Source of the DNA: UMGS1696 sp964463375
GTDB lineage: Bacteria; Bacillota; Clostridia; Oscillospirales; CAG-272
Direction: 5' to 3'
Assembly: GCA_964463375.1 (NCBI GenBank)
Contig: CAYXBQ010000010.1
Location: 1 to 64,000 of the forward strand
Length of the DNA: 64,000 bases
The notes beneath the pieces were generated by a model, which was given only the letters and a program-made list of their open reading frames with translations, searched no databases and was not told the origin of the DNA. Shown here piece after piece: positions 49,960-58,031 of the stretch. The first letter of the stretch is position 1; each line of letters starts with the position of its first letter. A program made the translations under genes and the position numbers.

Positions 49960-51303
49960 ATGAACATGAAGAAGCTACGCATCCTACTGCTCTATGCCAT
50001 GGTGCTGTCACTGCTGCTGACCGTCCTTTCCGGCTGCGAGCAAAAGACACTACTCGACCCCGATGCGCCGGTCACGCTGACCATGTGGCATGTATATGGG
50101 GAACAGGCCGACTCGCCTATGAATCGCCTGATCGAGGAATTCAACCGCACGGTGGGACGGGAGAAAGGGATCATCATCAACGTTTCCCTGCTGTCCAGCA
50201 CCGCACAGATCGGCGAAAAGCTGCTTGCTGCCCAGCGCGAGGAGGCAGGCTCTGTTGCTATGCCCGATCTGTTCTTCTGCCACAACAACAACGCCATGGA
50301 ATTGGGTGCGGACAATCTTCTGAACTGGCAGGAGGTATTTTCCAAAGCGGAACTGGCTGATTATGTACCGTCCTTTGTGGAGGATGGGATGGTAGAGGGA
50401 CAGCTTTCGGTATTCCCCATCTCCAAATCCACCCATTTATTGTTCATCGCCGGTACCCAATTTGACCGTTTTTCCGCCGAGACAGGCGTGACCTACGACG
50501 ATCTTGCCACCTGGGAAGGCTTTTTCGGCGCAGCCGAGACCTACTACACCTGGTCCGGTGGCAAACCCTTCTGCGCCCTGGACTACCCCATCCGCATGGT
50601 GGAGCTGTATGCACTGGAAAAGGGAGCAACGGCGCTCTACACAGACGAAGGCTGGTATGATTTTGAAGAACCGCTTTTGCGTGAGGGCTGGGAGGTGCTG
50701 GCCGATGCGCTGGTGAAGGGGCATGTGATCGTGTCGGACCTGTACTCCAACACCCAGGTCATGACGGGGGAGGTCATGTGCGGACTGGGTTCCTCTGCCT
50801 CGATCCTGTACTATAACGATACGGTCACCTACCCGGACAATACGTCGGAGCCTATGGATCTACAGGTGCTGCCGCCGCCGACTGCTGCCGATACAGATCC
50901 GCTGGTGACACAGGCCGGGGTGGGACTTTGCGCCTACAAGACCACCGAGCAAAAGGCAGAGGCGGCAGCTGTGTTTGCCCGCTGGCTGACGGAGGGAGAA
51001 CGGAATCTGGCATTTTGCGTGGAGACCGGATATATGCCTGTCAGCAAGGATGCCTTTGCTGCGATCGAGGACTACAGCTTTACAAGCACTGCCTACAAAA
51101 ATCTGTACACAGCACTGAAGACCGTCCATGATACAGCCACTGCCGTCCGCGAACCTGCCTTTGCCGGATACTATACCCGGATCTATGCCCTGTACGATGC
51201 CCTGCGGGAACAGCAAAAGCATTACCCTGACCGGTATTCCGCTGGAGAAAATGCGACAGAGCTGGTTTTGGAGACATGGGAGCTGTTCCGGAACGTGCAG
51301 TAA
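49960..51303 (+). CDS. Extracellular solute-binding lipoprotein
   Basis: A 447-residue lipoprotein with lipobox VLSGCEQ (Cys25) and a family-1 type substrate-binding domain starting VTLTMWHVYGEQ. It is alone, without permease genes, and followed after 12 nt by a membrane-anchored LuxR-type regulator, so it may act as a ligand receptor for that regulator rather than in transport. The start at 49960 has GAAGGA close upstream; ATG 49966 is an alternative. The preceding 345 nt hold a structured leader. The ligand is probably a sugar or oligosaccharide, by family only. Confidence 0.85.
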   Translation: MNMKKLRILLLYAMVLSLLLTVLSGCEQKTLLDPDAPVTLTMWHVYGEQADSPMNRLIEEFNRTVGREKGIIINVSLLSSTAQIGEKLLAAQREEAGSVAMPDLFFCHNNNAMELGADNLLNWQEVFSKAELADYVPSFVEDGMVEGQLSVFPISKSTHLLFIAGTQFDRFSAETGVTYDDLATWEGFFGAAETYYTWSGGKPFCALDYPIRMVELYALEKGATALYTDEGWYDFEEPLLREGWEVLADALVKGHVIVSDLYSNTQVMTGEVMCGLGSSASILYYNDTVTYPDNTSEPMDLQVLPPPTAADTDPLVTQAGVGLCAYKTTEQKAEAAAVFARWLTEGERNLAFCVETGYMPVSKDAFAAIEDYSFTSTAYKNLYTALKTVHDTATAVREPAFAGYYTRIYALYDALREQQKHYPDRYSAGENATELVLETWELFRNVQ

Positions 51304-51315
51304 GGCGGTGAGAAA

Positions 51316-53019
51316 ATGGAATTTTTCGCTTTTCCACCGAGTAAGCAGTTCCTGCGTACTCTGAGTAAGCAGTTCCTGCGTACTCTGAGTAAGCAGTTTC
51401 TGCACCCGCCGAAAAAGCAGTCCCTGCGGCGTAAGCTGTTTTGGTATATGCTCCTCTTTGCCGTGCTGCTCCTGCTTTTGCTGCTGACCACCCTGACGCT
51501 ACTGGGTACCTTCACCGGTACCGGAGAACGGGTCACGTCGCTTTTGCAGTTTCAAACGACGGTATTTGAGCAGCAGATCAACACCTATTTCGACAATTTG
51601 GCGGTAATGAGCGTACAGCTTTCGGAGACGCTGACGGAGCAGATCGACACGTATCTCACCGAAAATGACATATCCTTTGCGGCCCTAAACGATGATGAGG
51701 GTCACATCGAGCAGCTACAGGAGGTACTGATCGAGCCACTGCGGCACAAGCTGTGGGAGGCAGATTGCACCGGTGCCTTTATGCTGCTGGATGCCCAGGT
51801 GAACTCTACGATTGAAGACGCTGCCGTGTCTCGGACAGGGATCTATTTGCAGCGCAACAGTCTGGAAACGGTGGACAGTCGTGTACTGCTCTACCGGGGA
51901 CTGGCACATGTTGGGAAGGCCCACGACTGCATGCCCCACCGGAAATGGCGGCTGGAATTTCGCACGGATGTGTTTCCGGCATACGACACCTTGAAGGCCG
52001 AGGCTTCTTTCCCTCTGCGCTCCAGCTATCGTATATCCGATGTGGTACTACTGCCCGGCACCGACCAGCATGTGTGTCTCATGACCATTCCCCTACTGCG
52101 GCAGGATGGGACCTTTCTCGGGCTCTGTGGCTTTGAGATCAGCGAGGGCTATTTCAAGCAGACCTTTGCCCAGCCGTCGGAGCTGGAGCATGCCATCTTC
52201 TGCATTTCTCCCTGCAAGAACGGGCTGGATCTGGCAAACGATACCCTCAGTGCCGGGGTACGCCATGCGTATTATCTGGAACCCAGTGGGGATTATCAGT
52301 CGGTATCCCGGAAGGATGGGCTGACGGTCTACACCAGCGAAACGGATGCCTACATCGGGATCACCAAGGAGATCGACCTGTGTCCGGGGAACGGTACCAC
52401 GTATCTCAGCGTACTGATCCCCAAGCAGGACTACGACGACATGGTATTCCGGGACTTGCTGCGGGGGATCCTGCTATTCTGCGTATTCCTTGTGGCGGCG
52501 CTCACGCTGACCTTTTATTTCACCAAACGATACATCCAGCCCATCAAGCAGGACCTGGCACAGATCCGGCAGAAGAAATACACCGATGCCACCGCCCACA
52601 CCACCGAGACCGACGACCTGTTTGCCTTTTTGACCGAGCAGGATCGGATCCATGCGGAAACGCTGACCCGTGCGGAATCGGAGAAGGCACAGGCACTCAG
52701 TGCTGCGGAGGAAATGCAGGATCGCTATGCCGAGGCCACCAAGACGGCCGAACGCCTTGCCTATTCCCGCAAGGACGAGATCGACCCCTATGAATACGAG
52801 AACTTCAAAGCGGGTCTGCAAACGCTGACGGAAAAGGAGCGGGAGGTATTCGAGCTGTATCTCAGCGGCAAGACAGCCAAGGAGATCGCACCGCTTTTGC
52901 ACATCCAGGAAAGCACGCTCAAGTACCACAACCACAATATGCTGGGAAAGTTAGGCGTATCCTCCCGGAAGCAGATGCTTCGCTTTGCGGCACTGCTGCA
53001 GCAGGAGCAGGGAACGTAA
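51316..53019 (+). CDS. Membrane-anchored LuxR-type transcriptional regulator
   Basis: A 567-residue one-component sensor-regulator. A basic N-terminus with three tandem KQFL(RTLS) units (about 10-30), membrane helix one (about 43-65), an extracytoplasmic sensor domain (about 70-375), membrane helix two (about 380-402), a HAMP-like and coiled-coil stretch (about 410-490) and a C-terminal LuxR/GerE helix-turn-helix (about 503-560: LTEKEREVFELYLSGKTAKE onward). It lacks receiver and kinase domains. Pairing with the binding lipoprotein suggests that it reads the liganded protein outside and binds DNA inside. The start follows GGCGGTGAG. Confidence 0.85.
   Translation: MEFFAFPPSKQFLRTLSKQFLRTLSKQFLHPPKKQSLRRKLFWYMLLFAVLLLLLLLTTLTLLGTFTGTGERVTSLLQFQTTVFEQQINTYFDNLAVMSVQLSETLTEQIDTYLTENDISFAALNDDEGHIEQLQEVLIEPLRHKLWEADCTGAFMLLDAQVNSTIEDAAVSRTGIYLQRNSLETVDSRVLLYRGLAHVGKAHDCMPHRKWRLEFRTDVFPAYDTLKAEASFPLRSSYRISDVVLLPGTDQHVCLMTIPLLRQDGTFLGLCGFEISEGYFKQTFAQPSELEHAIFCISPCKNGLDLANDTLSAGVRHAYYLEPSGDYQSVSRKDGLTVYTSETDAYIGITKEIDLCPGNGTTYLSVLIPKQDYDDMVFRDLLRGILLFCVFLVAALTLTFYFTKRYIQPIKQDLAQIRQKKYTDATAHTTETDDLFAFLTEQDRIHAETLTRAESEKAQALSAAEEMQDRYAEATKTAERLAYSRKDEIDPYEYENFKAGLQTLTEKEREVFELYLSGKTAKEIAPLLHIQESTLKYHNHNMLGKLGVSSRKQMLRFAALLQQEQGT
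51339..51403 (+). repeat. 24-bp tandem repeat inside the LuxR-type gene
   Basis: Two exact 24-bp units (51339-51362, 51363-51386; GAGTAAGCAGTTCCTGCGTA...) and a partial third (51387-51403, one mismatch). 24 bp is eight codons, so copy-number changes keep the frame and alter the cytoplasmic N-terminus. Confidence 0.95.
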
Positions 53020-53034
53020 CGATATGGAGACAAG

Positions 53035-53074
53035 AAAGACTGCCTGCGGCGCAATTCCGTAGACAGTCTTTTTG
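53035..53074 (+). terminator. Terminator after the LuxR-type gene
   Basis: AAAGACTG (53035-53042) pairs with CAGTCTTT (53064-53071), followed by TTTG. From 53075 to 53256 I see no gene or clear signal. Confidence 0.85.
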
Positions 53075-53256
53075 TGGTATTGCTAACCCGGTACCACTGC
53101 GTATCACAATGGCAGAGGACTGACAAACAGCATCCCGAACACCGGCAAGGTGAAAGCAGATGCGATCGACCGTGGTTTGGAGCCATGGGGCAGAAAAGGA
53201 CAACGGCAGGAACGGCACAAACGCACACATTCTTACAGAAGATTTTGGATAACCTC

Positions 53257-53285
53257 TTGCAATTTGGTGGGGATTGTGTTATACT
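53257..53285 (+). promoter_or_regulatory. Promoter of the MazG-like gene
   Basis: TTGCAA (53257-53262), 17-nt spacer, TATACT (53280-53285). Confidence 0.7.
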
Positions 53286-53329
53286 AATACCTTGAATAGG
53301 AATATTTGGTTATGCGCACAGGAGGGGCT

Positions 53330-54088
53330 ATGGCAGACGTTACGATCCGTGAACTATTACAGATGCAGCACACGCTGGCAGAGAAAAAGGGCTGGCTGAA
53401 GGACCGCACACCGGAGCACGCACACATGAGCATACTGTGGTCCATCGATGAGCTGGGAGAGGCCATTGCCATCATTAAAAAGAAGGGTTCCGATGCCATC
53501 ATGGAAAACCCCAGCGTGCGGGAGCATTATGTGGAGGAAGTGGCGGATGTGTTCATGTATCTACTGGACATGATGGAATCCTACGGGATCACCGCCGAGG
53601 AATTCTCCGACGCCTATATCCGCAAGTTCCGGCACAATATGGGACGAGACTGGGTCGAGAACGATACCATGTACGAATCCATGGCAACCCATCGGCTGCT
53701 GGTGCCTCTGACCGTGCTGGAGTCTGCGCCCGAACAGGCCGCCCGAATGGTGGAGGTTCTGGGCAAAACAGACGTAAAGCTGGTGCTTGTCACCCATCTG
53801 CCCAAAGAACGTGCCGCCCATCGCCTGCTGGATGCCGATATATCTCCCGATGCCTTCACCTGGATCGATGCCGACGAGTTCGACAGCCTGCCTGTTCTTT
53901 TCGCCAAAGCCTTGGATGGAGACGATCCGGCTGCCGCTTTCGCCATCGTGGGCAATGCGGAAGAAGTACACGCCGCCGGGGAGAACCGGATCTGCACCAT
54001 CTCCTTTGCCGGGGATGCGCTGGACACCACCCTCACCTGCACTGCACTGACGGACGTGCCAAAGCTGCTCACCGAACAGGGGAAATAA
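53330..54088 (+). CDS. MazG-like pyrophosphohydrolase fused to a second domain
   Basis: A 252-residue protein. The N-terminal half (about 1-110) is an all-alpha NTP pyrophosphohydrolase of the MazG/dUTPase type: SIDELGEAIAIIKKKG supplies the first acidic pair and EEVADVFMYLLDMME the second, together binding Mg2+. The C-terminal half (about 120-252) looks like a small alpha/beta domain resembling part of a HAD-like fold (VLVTHLPKERA, then AAFAIVGNAEEVHAAGEN), but without an evident N-terminal DxD. The start at 53330 has AGGAGGGG upstream. It probably removes a non-canonical nucleotide; the role of the second domain is open. Confidence 0.78.
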   Translation: MADVTIRELLQMQHTLAEKKGWLKDRTPEHAHMSILWSIDELGEAIAIIKKKGSDAIMENPSVREHYVEEVADVFMYLLDMMESYGITAEEFSDAYIRKFRHNMGRDWVENDTMYESMATHRLLVPLTVLESAPEQAARMVEVLGKTDVKLVLVTHLPKERAAHRLLDADISPDAFTWIDADEFDSLPVLFAKALDGDDPAAAFAIVGNAEEVHAAGENRICTISFAGDALDTTLTCTALTDVPKLLTEQGK

Positions 54089-54207
54089 ACGCAAAACCTG
54101 TGAGAGGATGTGGTATCATGCGGTATACAGACTATACCGGAACCGATGCGCCTACACGATCCATACATTATAATAATGCAATATCATGAAAGGACTTTTA
54201 CTATACA

Positions 54208-56007
54208 ATGGAATCTTTCAAGAATACCGATAAACGGACCCACTATTGTGGTACACTCACCGCTGCCGACATTGGCAAAAAGGTGGCTGTGCTGGGCTGG
54301 TGCCAAAAGCAGAGAGACCTGGGCAGCCTGATCTTCATCGACCTGCGGGACAGATCCGGCATCGTGCAGCTTGCCTTTGACGACAACACCGACCGGGAGA
54401 TCTTTGACAAGGCCTTTGGCGTGCGTGCCGAATACGTGCTGGCCGCTCAGGGTACCGTTCGTTCCCGTGGCGAGGGTGCCATCAACCATGACCTGCCCAC
54501 CGGCGAGATCGAGATCGCTGTAGAGGGCTTCAAGATCCTGTCCGTGGCACAGACCCCCCCGTTCGCCATCGTGGAAAACAGCGACGTAAAGCCGGAGCTG
54601 CGGCTGAAGAACCGGTTCTTAGACCTGCGTCGTCCCGACCTGCAGCGCAACATCATCGCCCGTAGCCAGATCGTGAAGATCGCCCGGAACTACTACGCCG
54701 ACAACGGCTTCATCGATATCGAGACCCCCAACCTGGTCAAGCCCACACCCGAAGGCGCAAGAGACTATCTGGTACCCAGCCGTGTGCATCCCGGTAAGTT
54801 CTATGCCCTGCCCCAGTCTCCCCAGCTGTACAAGCAGCTGCTGATGTATGCCGGTTTCGACCGCTACATTCAGATCGCTCGCTGCTACCGGGACGAAGAC
54901 CTGCGTGCAGACCGGCAGCCGGAATTCACCCAGATCGACCTGGAAATGTCCTTTGCCGATGAAGAAGACATCATCGCCATCAACGAAGGCTTCCTGAAGA
55001 AGATCTTCGACGAATTCATGCACCAGCCCCTGACCGTTCCCTTCCCCCGGATCACCTGGCAGGAAGCTATGGATCGCTTCGGTTCCGACAAGCCCGACAC
55101 CCGTTTCGGCATGGAACTGTGCGACCTGTCCGACCTGGTGAAGGACTGCGGCTTCTCCGTGTTCTCCGGTGCTGTGGCTGACGGCGGTTCCGTTCGTGGG
55201 ATCACGGTCCCCGGCGGTGCCAAGATGTCTCGTAAGGAGATCGATTCTCTGGTAGAATTCGTAAAGACCTACGGTGCCAAGGGTCTGGCATGGTTCAAGA
55301 ATGCCGCCGGTGCTGTGTCCTCCTCCTTTGCCAAGTTCATGACCGAGGACGAAATGAACGCACTGCTTACCCGTCTGCACGTACAGGAAGGGGATCTGGC
55401 GCTGATCGTAGCTGCCAAGAACAAGGTGGTTTACGATGCTTTAGGTGCGCTGCGCTGCGAAGTGGCCAAGCGGATGGATATGATCGACAAGACCAAGTTC
55501 AACTTCCTGTGGGTAACGGAATTCCCGCTGCTGGAGTACTCCGAAGAAGACGGTCGTTTCTATGCCATGCACCATCCCTTCACCATGCCCATGGAAGAAG
55601 ATATGCCCCTGCTGGACACCGATCCCGGCAAGGTCCGTGCCAGAGCCTATGACATCGTGCTGAACGGTACCGAGCTGGGCGGCGGTTCCATCCGGATCTC
55701 CAACACGGCACTGCAAAAGAAGATGTTCGCTGCCCTGGGTATCGGGGACGAAGAAGCGGAAGAAAAGTTCGGGTTCCTGCTGGAAGCCTTCAAGTACGGT
55801 GTACCGCCCCACGGTGGTCTGGCCTTTGGTCTGGACAGAGTGGTGGCACTGCTACTGGGTCTGGACGACATCCGGGACGTGATCGCCTTCCCGAAGGTGC
55901 AGAACGCCTCCGAGCTCATGTCCGGCTGCCCGAACCTGGCAGATCCCAAGGCTCTGGAAGAGCTGGGCATCGCTGTGGTAGCCGATGTGGAAGAAGACGA
56001 CGAATAA
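54208..56007 (+). CDS. aspS: Aspartyl-tRNA synthetase
   Basis: A 599-residue class II synthetase charging tRNA-Asp. An N-terminal OB-fold anticodon-binding domain (about 12-105), the class II motif 1 region, motif 2 (ARCYRDEDLRADRQPEFTQI, about 225-244), the bacterial GAD insertion (about 290-420) and motif 3 (GLAFGLDRVVALLLG, about 537-551) are all visible. The length is typical of bacterial-type AspRS. A gatCAB search would be needed to know whether it also charges tRNA-Asn. A weak AAAGGA lies upstream of the ATG. Confidence 0.97.
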   Translation: MESFKNTDKRTHYCGTLTAADIGKKVAVLGWCQKQRDLGSLIFIDLRDRSGIVQLAFDDNTDREIFDKAFGVRAEYVLAAQGTVRSRGEGAINHDLPTGEIEIAVEGFKILSVAQTPPFAIVENSDVKPELRLKNRFLDLRRPDLQRNIIARSQIVKIARNYYADNGFIDIETPNLVKPTPEGARDYLVPSRVHPGKFYALPQSPQLYKQLLMYAGFDRYIQIARCYRDEDLRADRQPEFTQIDLEMSFADEEDIIAINEGFLKKIFDEFMHQPLTVPFPRITWQEAMDRFGSDKPDTRFGMELCDLSDLVKDCGFSVFSGAVADGGSVRGITVPGGAKMSRKEIDSLVEFVKTYGAKGLAWFKNAAGAVSSSFAKFMTEDEMNALLTRLHVQEGDLALIVAAKNKVVYDALGALRCEVAKRMDMIDKTKFNFLWVTEFPLLEYSEEDGRFYAMHHPFTMPMEEDMPLLDTDPGKVRARAYDIVLNGTELGGGSIRISNTALQKKMFAALGIGDEEAEEKFGFLLEAFKYGVPPHGGLAFGLDRVVALLLGLDDIRDVIAFPKVQNASELMSGCPNLADPKALEELGIAVVADVEEDDE

Positions 56008-56033
56008 ATCTACAGACGACATCTATGTTTGAC

Positions 56034-56064
56034 AAAGAGATCTCTCCCATGAGGGGTCTCTTTT
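56034..56064 (+). terminator. Terminator after aspS
   Basis: AAAGAGA (56034-56040) pairs with TCTCTTT (56057-56063), with an inner CTC/GAG pairing. Confidence 0.75.
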
Positions 56065-56153
56065 CCACTTGTTTGGCACACACATTTTCACCCAAAACCT
56101 ATTCGATACCAATGAGAAGAATACTGGAAACTGCTGAAAATCTTCCTATTATG

Positions 56154-56182
56154 TTGCATTTTTCTGGGAACGGTGCTATAAT
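56154..56182 (+). promoter_or_regulatory. Promoter of the atp operon
   Basis: TTGCAT (56154-56159), 17-nt spacer, TATAAT (56177-56182). Confidence 0.8.
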
Positions 56183-56279
56183 AGGTTGCTGAGATGTTGT
56201 GGTCATCCACTTTGGAAGAAAAATGGAGGCACAGCACCACTTACCATGGTAGGCATACCATAAGGAGGCGATCGATTTT

Positions 56280-56621
56280 TTGAACCATCCCATCATTGGC
56301 GGCATTGTAGCAGCGTTGCCCGGCCTGCTCATAGCCTGGATCAACGCAAGGCTCACAGCAAAGGCGGCTGGTTCCGGCACCACGACCCTTTCTCTCATCC
56401 CGGTTTTGCGGATGGCACTGAGCGTAGGGTATCTGGCGCTTGTGTATCTGGTGTCTCCCTATCTGCCCTGGGAGCGGATCTGGATGCTGGCGGGTGCCTG
56501 CGTGGGACTGACGGTCCCCATGTTTTTCTTCACGTTCCGGCTGCTGCGTAGGCTGGACGGGCCAAAGGATGCCGATGCATCTGCGACACAAACACAAAAT
56601 CACAAAGGAGGCGATTGCTGA
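56280..56621 (+). CDS. atpI: ATP synthase subunit I-like protein
   Basis: A 113-residue small membrane protein with three or four helices at the head of the atp operon, where AtpI usually lies. AtpI helps assemble the c-ring. The TTG start at 56280 is chosen for AAGGAGG (56262-56268). No other start gives a ribosome site. The next gene begins directly after its stop codon. Sequence conservation in this family is low, so the name rests mainly on position and topology. Confidence 0.7.
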   Translation: MNHPIIGGIVAALPGLLIAWINARLTAKAAGSGTTTLSLIPVLRMALSVGYLALVYLVSPYLPWERIWMLAGACVGLTVPMFFFTFRLLRRLDGPKDADASATQTQNHKGGDC

Positions 56622-57299
56622 ATGGGAGAAGAATCCAAGGTGATCATCCATTTGGGTGGGATCCTGGATGTGACCGGGGAGGTCGTTGCCATGTGGGCAG
56701 TGCTGCTCATCGTACTGCTTCTGTCCCTCATTGCGACCCGCAATCTCAAGGAACGACCTGGTGTCTTCCAGAATATGGTAGAGACCGGCGTGGAATATCT
56801 GGACAACTTTTTCTCCGGGATCATCGGCAAAGCACACACACGCAAATACTTCTATTATCTGGGTTCCCTGTTTATCTTCATCATATTTGCCAACTATCTG
56901 GGGCTGATCCCCGGTGTTGGTCTGACGGACTATTTCAAGGCACCCACATCTTCCCTGTCCGTAACGCTGGGTCTGGGCGTATGCACCTTCTTCTTTATCC
57001 AGATCTCCGGTCTGCGGGTAGGCGCAAAGCACTACTTCAAGCGGTTCGTCAGTCCCATCGTCGTCATGCTGCCCCTGATGGTACTGGACGAATTCATCAA
57101 GCCCGCTTCTCTGGCGCTTCGTCTGTTCGGTAACGTCTTCGGCGAAGAGACCGTTACCCACAACCTCTACGACCTGCTTCCCATCGGTGCGCCGGTACTG
57201 ATGATGGCTCTGTCCTGCCTCTTCTGCGCGATCCAGGCGCTGGTCTTCACCATGCTGACCTCCATCTACCTGGAAGAGACCATCGAAGTGGAAGACTAA
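56622..57299 (+). CDS. atpB: ATP synthase F0 subunit a
   Basis: A 225-residue membrane subunit forming the ion half-channels next to the c-ring. The essential Arg167 lies in SLALRLFGNVFGEE. Five to six membrane helices are visible, and the C-terminus ends with a conserved acidic tail. The length is near the family norm. The ATG abuts the AtpI stop codon, and GGAGGCGA precedes it. Confidence 0.96.
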   Translation: MGEESKVIIHLGGILDVTGEVVAMWAVLLIVLLLSLIATRNLKERPGVFQNMVETGVEYLDNFFSGIIGKAHTRKYFYYLGSLFIFIIFANYLGLIPGVGLTDYFKAPTSSLSVTLGLGVCTFFFIQISGLRVGAKHYFKRFVSPIVVMLPLMVLDEFIKPASLALRLFGNVFGEETVTHNLYDLLPIGAPVLMMALSCLFCAIQALVFTMLTSIYLEETIEVED

Positions 57300-57359
57300 A
57301 TCGGGTCGGTACAACAAATCGTCAAATCGTATTTTACATATTCAAAGGAGAATACAATC

Positions 57360-57590
57360 ATGGATAGTTCCGCTTATATCGCTATTGCCGCAGCCATTGC
57401 TATTGCTGTCAGCACCATTTTCCCCGCCATCGGTCAGGGTCTTGCCGCTAAGGCTGCTATGGAGAGCATTGCCCGTCAGCCGGATGCCGCCAAGGATATT
57501 CGTTCCACACTGATCATTGCGCTGTCTCTGATGGAAGCGCTGACCATTTACGGCCTGCTGATCGGCTTCATTCTGGCTTCCAAGATCTAA
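57360..57590 (+). CDS. atpE: ATP synthase F0 subunit c
   Basis: A 76-residue proteolipid hairpin forming the rotor ring. Helix one ends in GQGLAAKAAMESIARQPDA (polar loop), and the ion carboxylate is Glu59 in SLMEALTIYG. Gln26 is kept, but the Ser-Thr that follows Glu in Na+-binding c subunits is Ala-Leu here, so H+ is the likelier coupling ion. AAAGGAG precedes the ATG. Confidence 0.96.
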   Translation: MDSSAYIAIAAAIAIAVSTIFPAIGQGLAAKAAMESIARQPDAAKDIRSTLIIALSLMEALTIYGLLIGFILASKI

Positions 57591-57602
57591 AGGAGGCACG
57601 CT

Positions 57603-58019
57603 GTGACCATTCAAATTTCGGTTCTGCTGTGGACCGTGATCTGCTTCTGCCTGTTCATCTTCATTGTCAACCGGTTCTTGTTCAAGCCGCTGTTTGCTGT
57701 GATGGACAAGCGGCAGGAGAAGATCGATCGGGCACAGCAGAAAAAGGAAGAACACGCCAAAGCCCTGGCAGATGCAGACAAGGCCTTAGAAGCTTTCCGG
57801 GATGCAGAGAAGCGGCACCTGGCAGATCTGGTGCAGACGGAGATCGCCCATGCACGCAAGGAAGCCGACACCCTTCTTGTGGTCACCCACAGAAAGCAGA
57901 ACCAGGAATTGGACCTGCACGTAGCGGCACTGGAAGAGGAATCCAAAAAAATCGAAAAAGCACTGGACGACCGGATGGATGCACTGGCTACGCTGTACGC
58001 CTCCACCCTGCTGTCCTGA
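57603..58019 (+). CDS. atpF: ATP synthase F0 subunit b (short)
   Basis: A 138-residue peripheral-stalk subunit: one membrane helix (about 6-24), then a long charged coiled coil to the C-terminus. It is shorter than the usual 160-170 residues and starts with GTG after AAGGAGG. A second b-like helix is fused to the alpha subunit encoded next, so this gene gives only one of the two stalk strands. Confidence 0.88.
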   Translation: MTIQISVLLWTVICFCLFIFIVNRFLFKPLFAVMDKRQEKIDRAQQKKEEHAKALADADKALEAFRDAEKRHLADLVQTEIAHARKEADTLLVVTHRKQNQELDLHVAALEEESKKIEKALDDRMDALATLYASTLLS

Positions 58020-58031
58020 TAAAGGGACATA

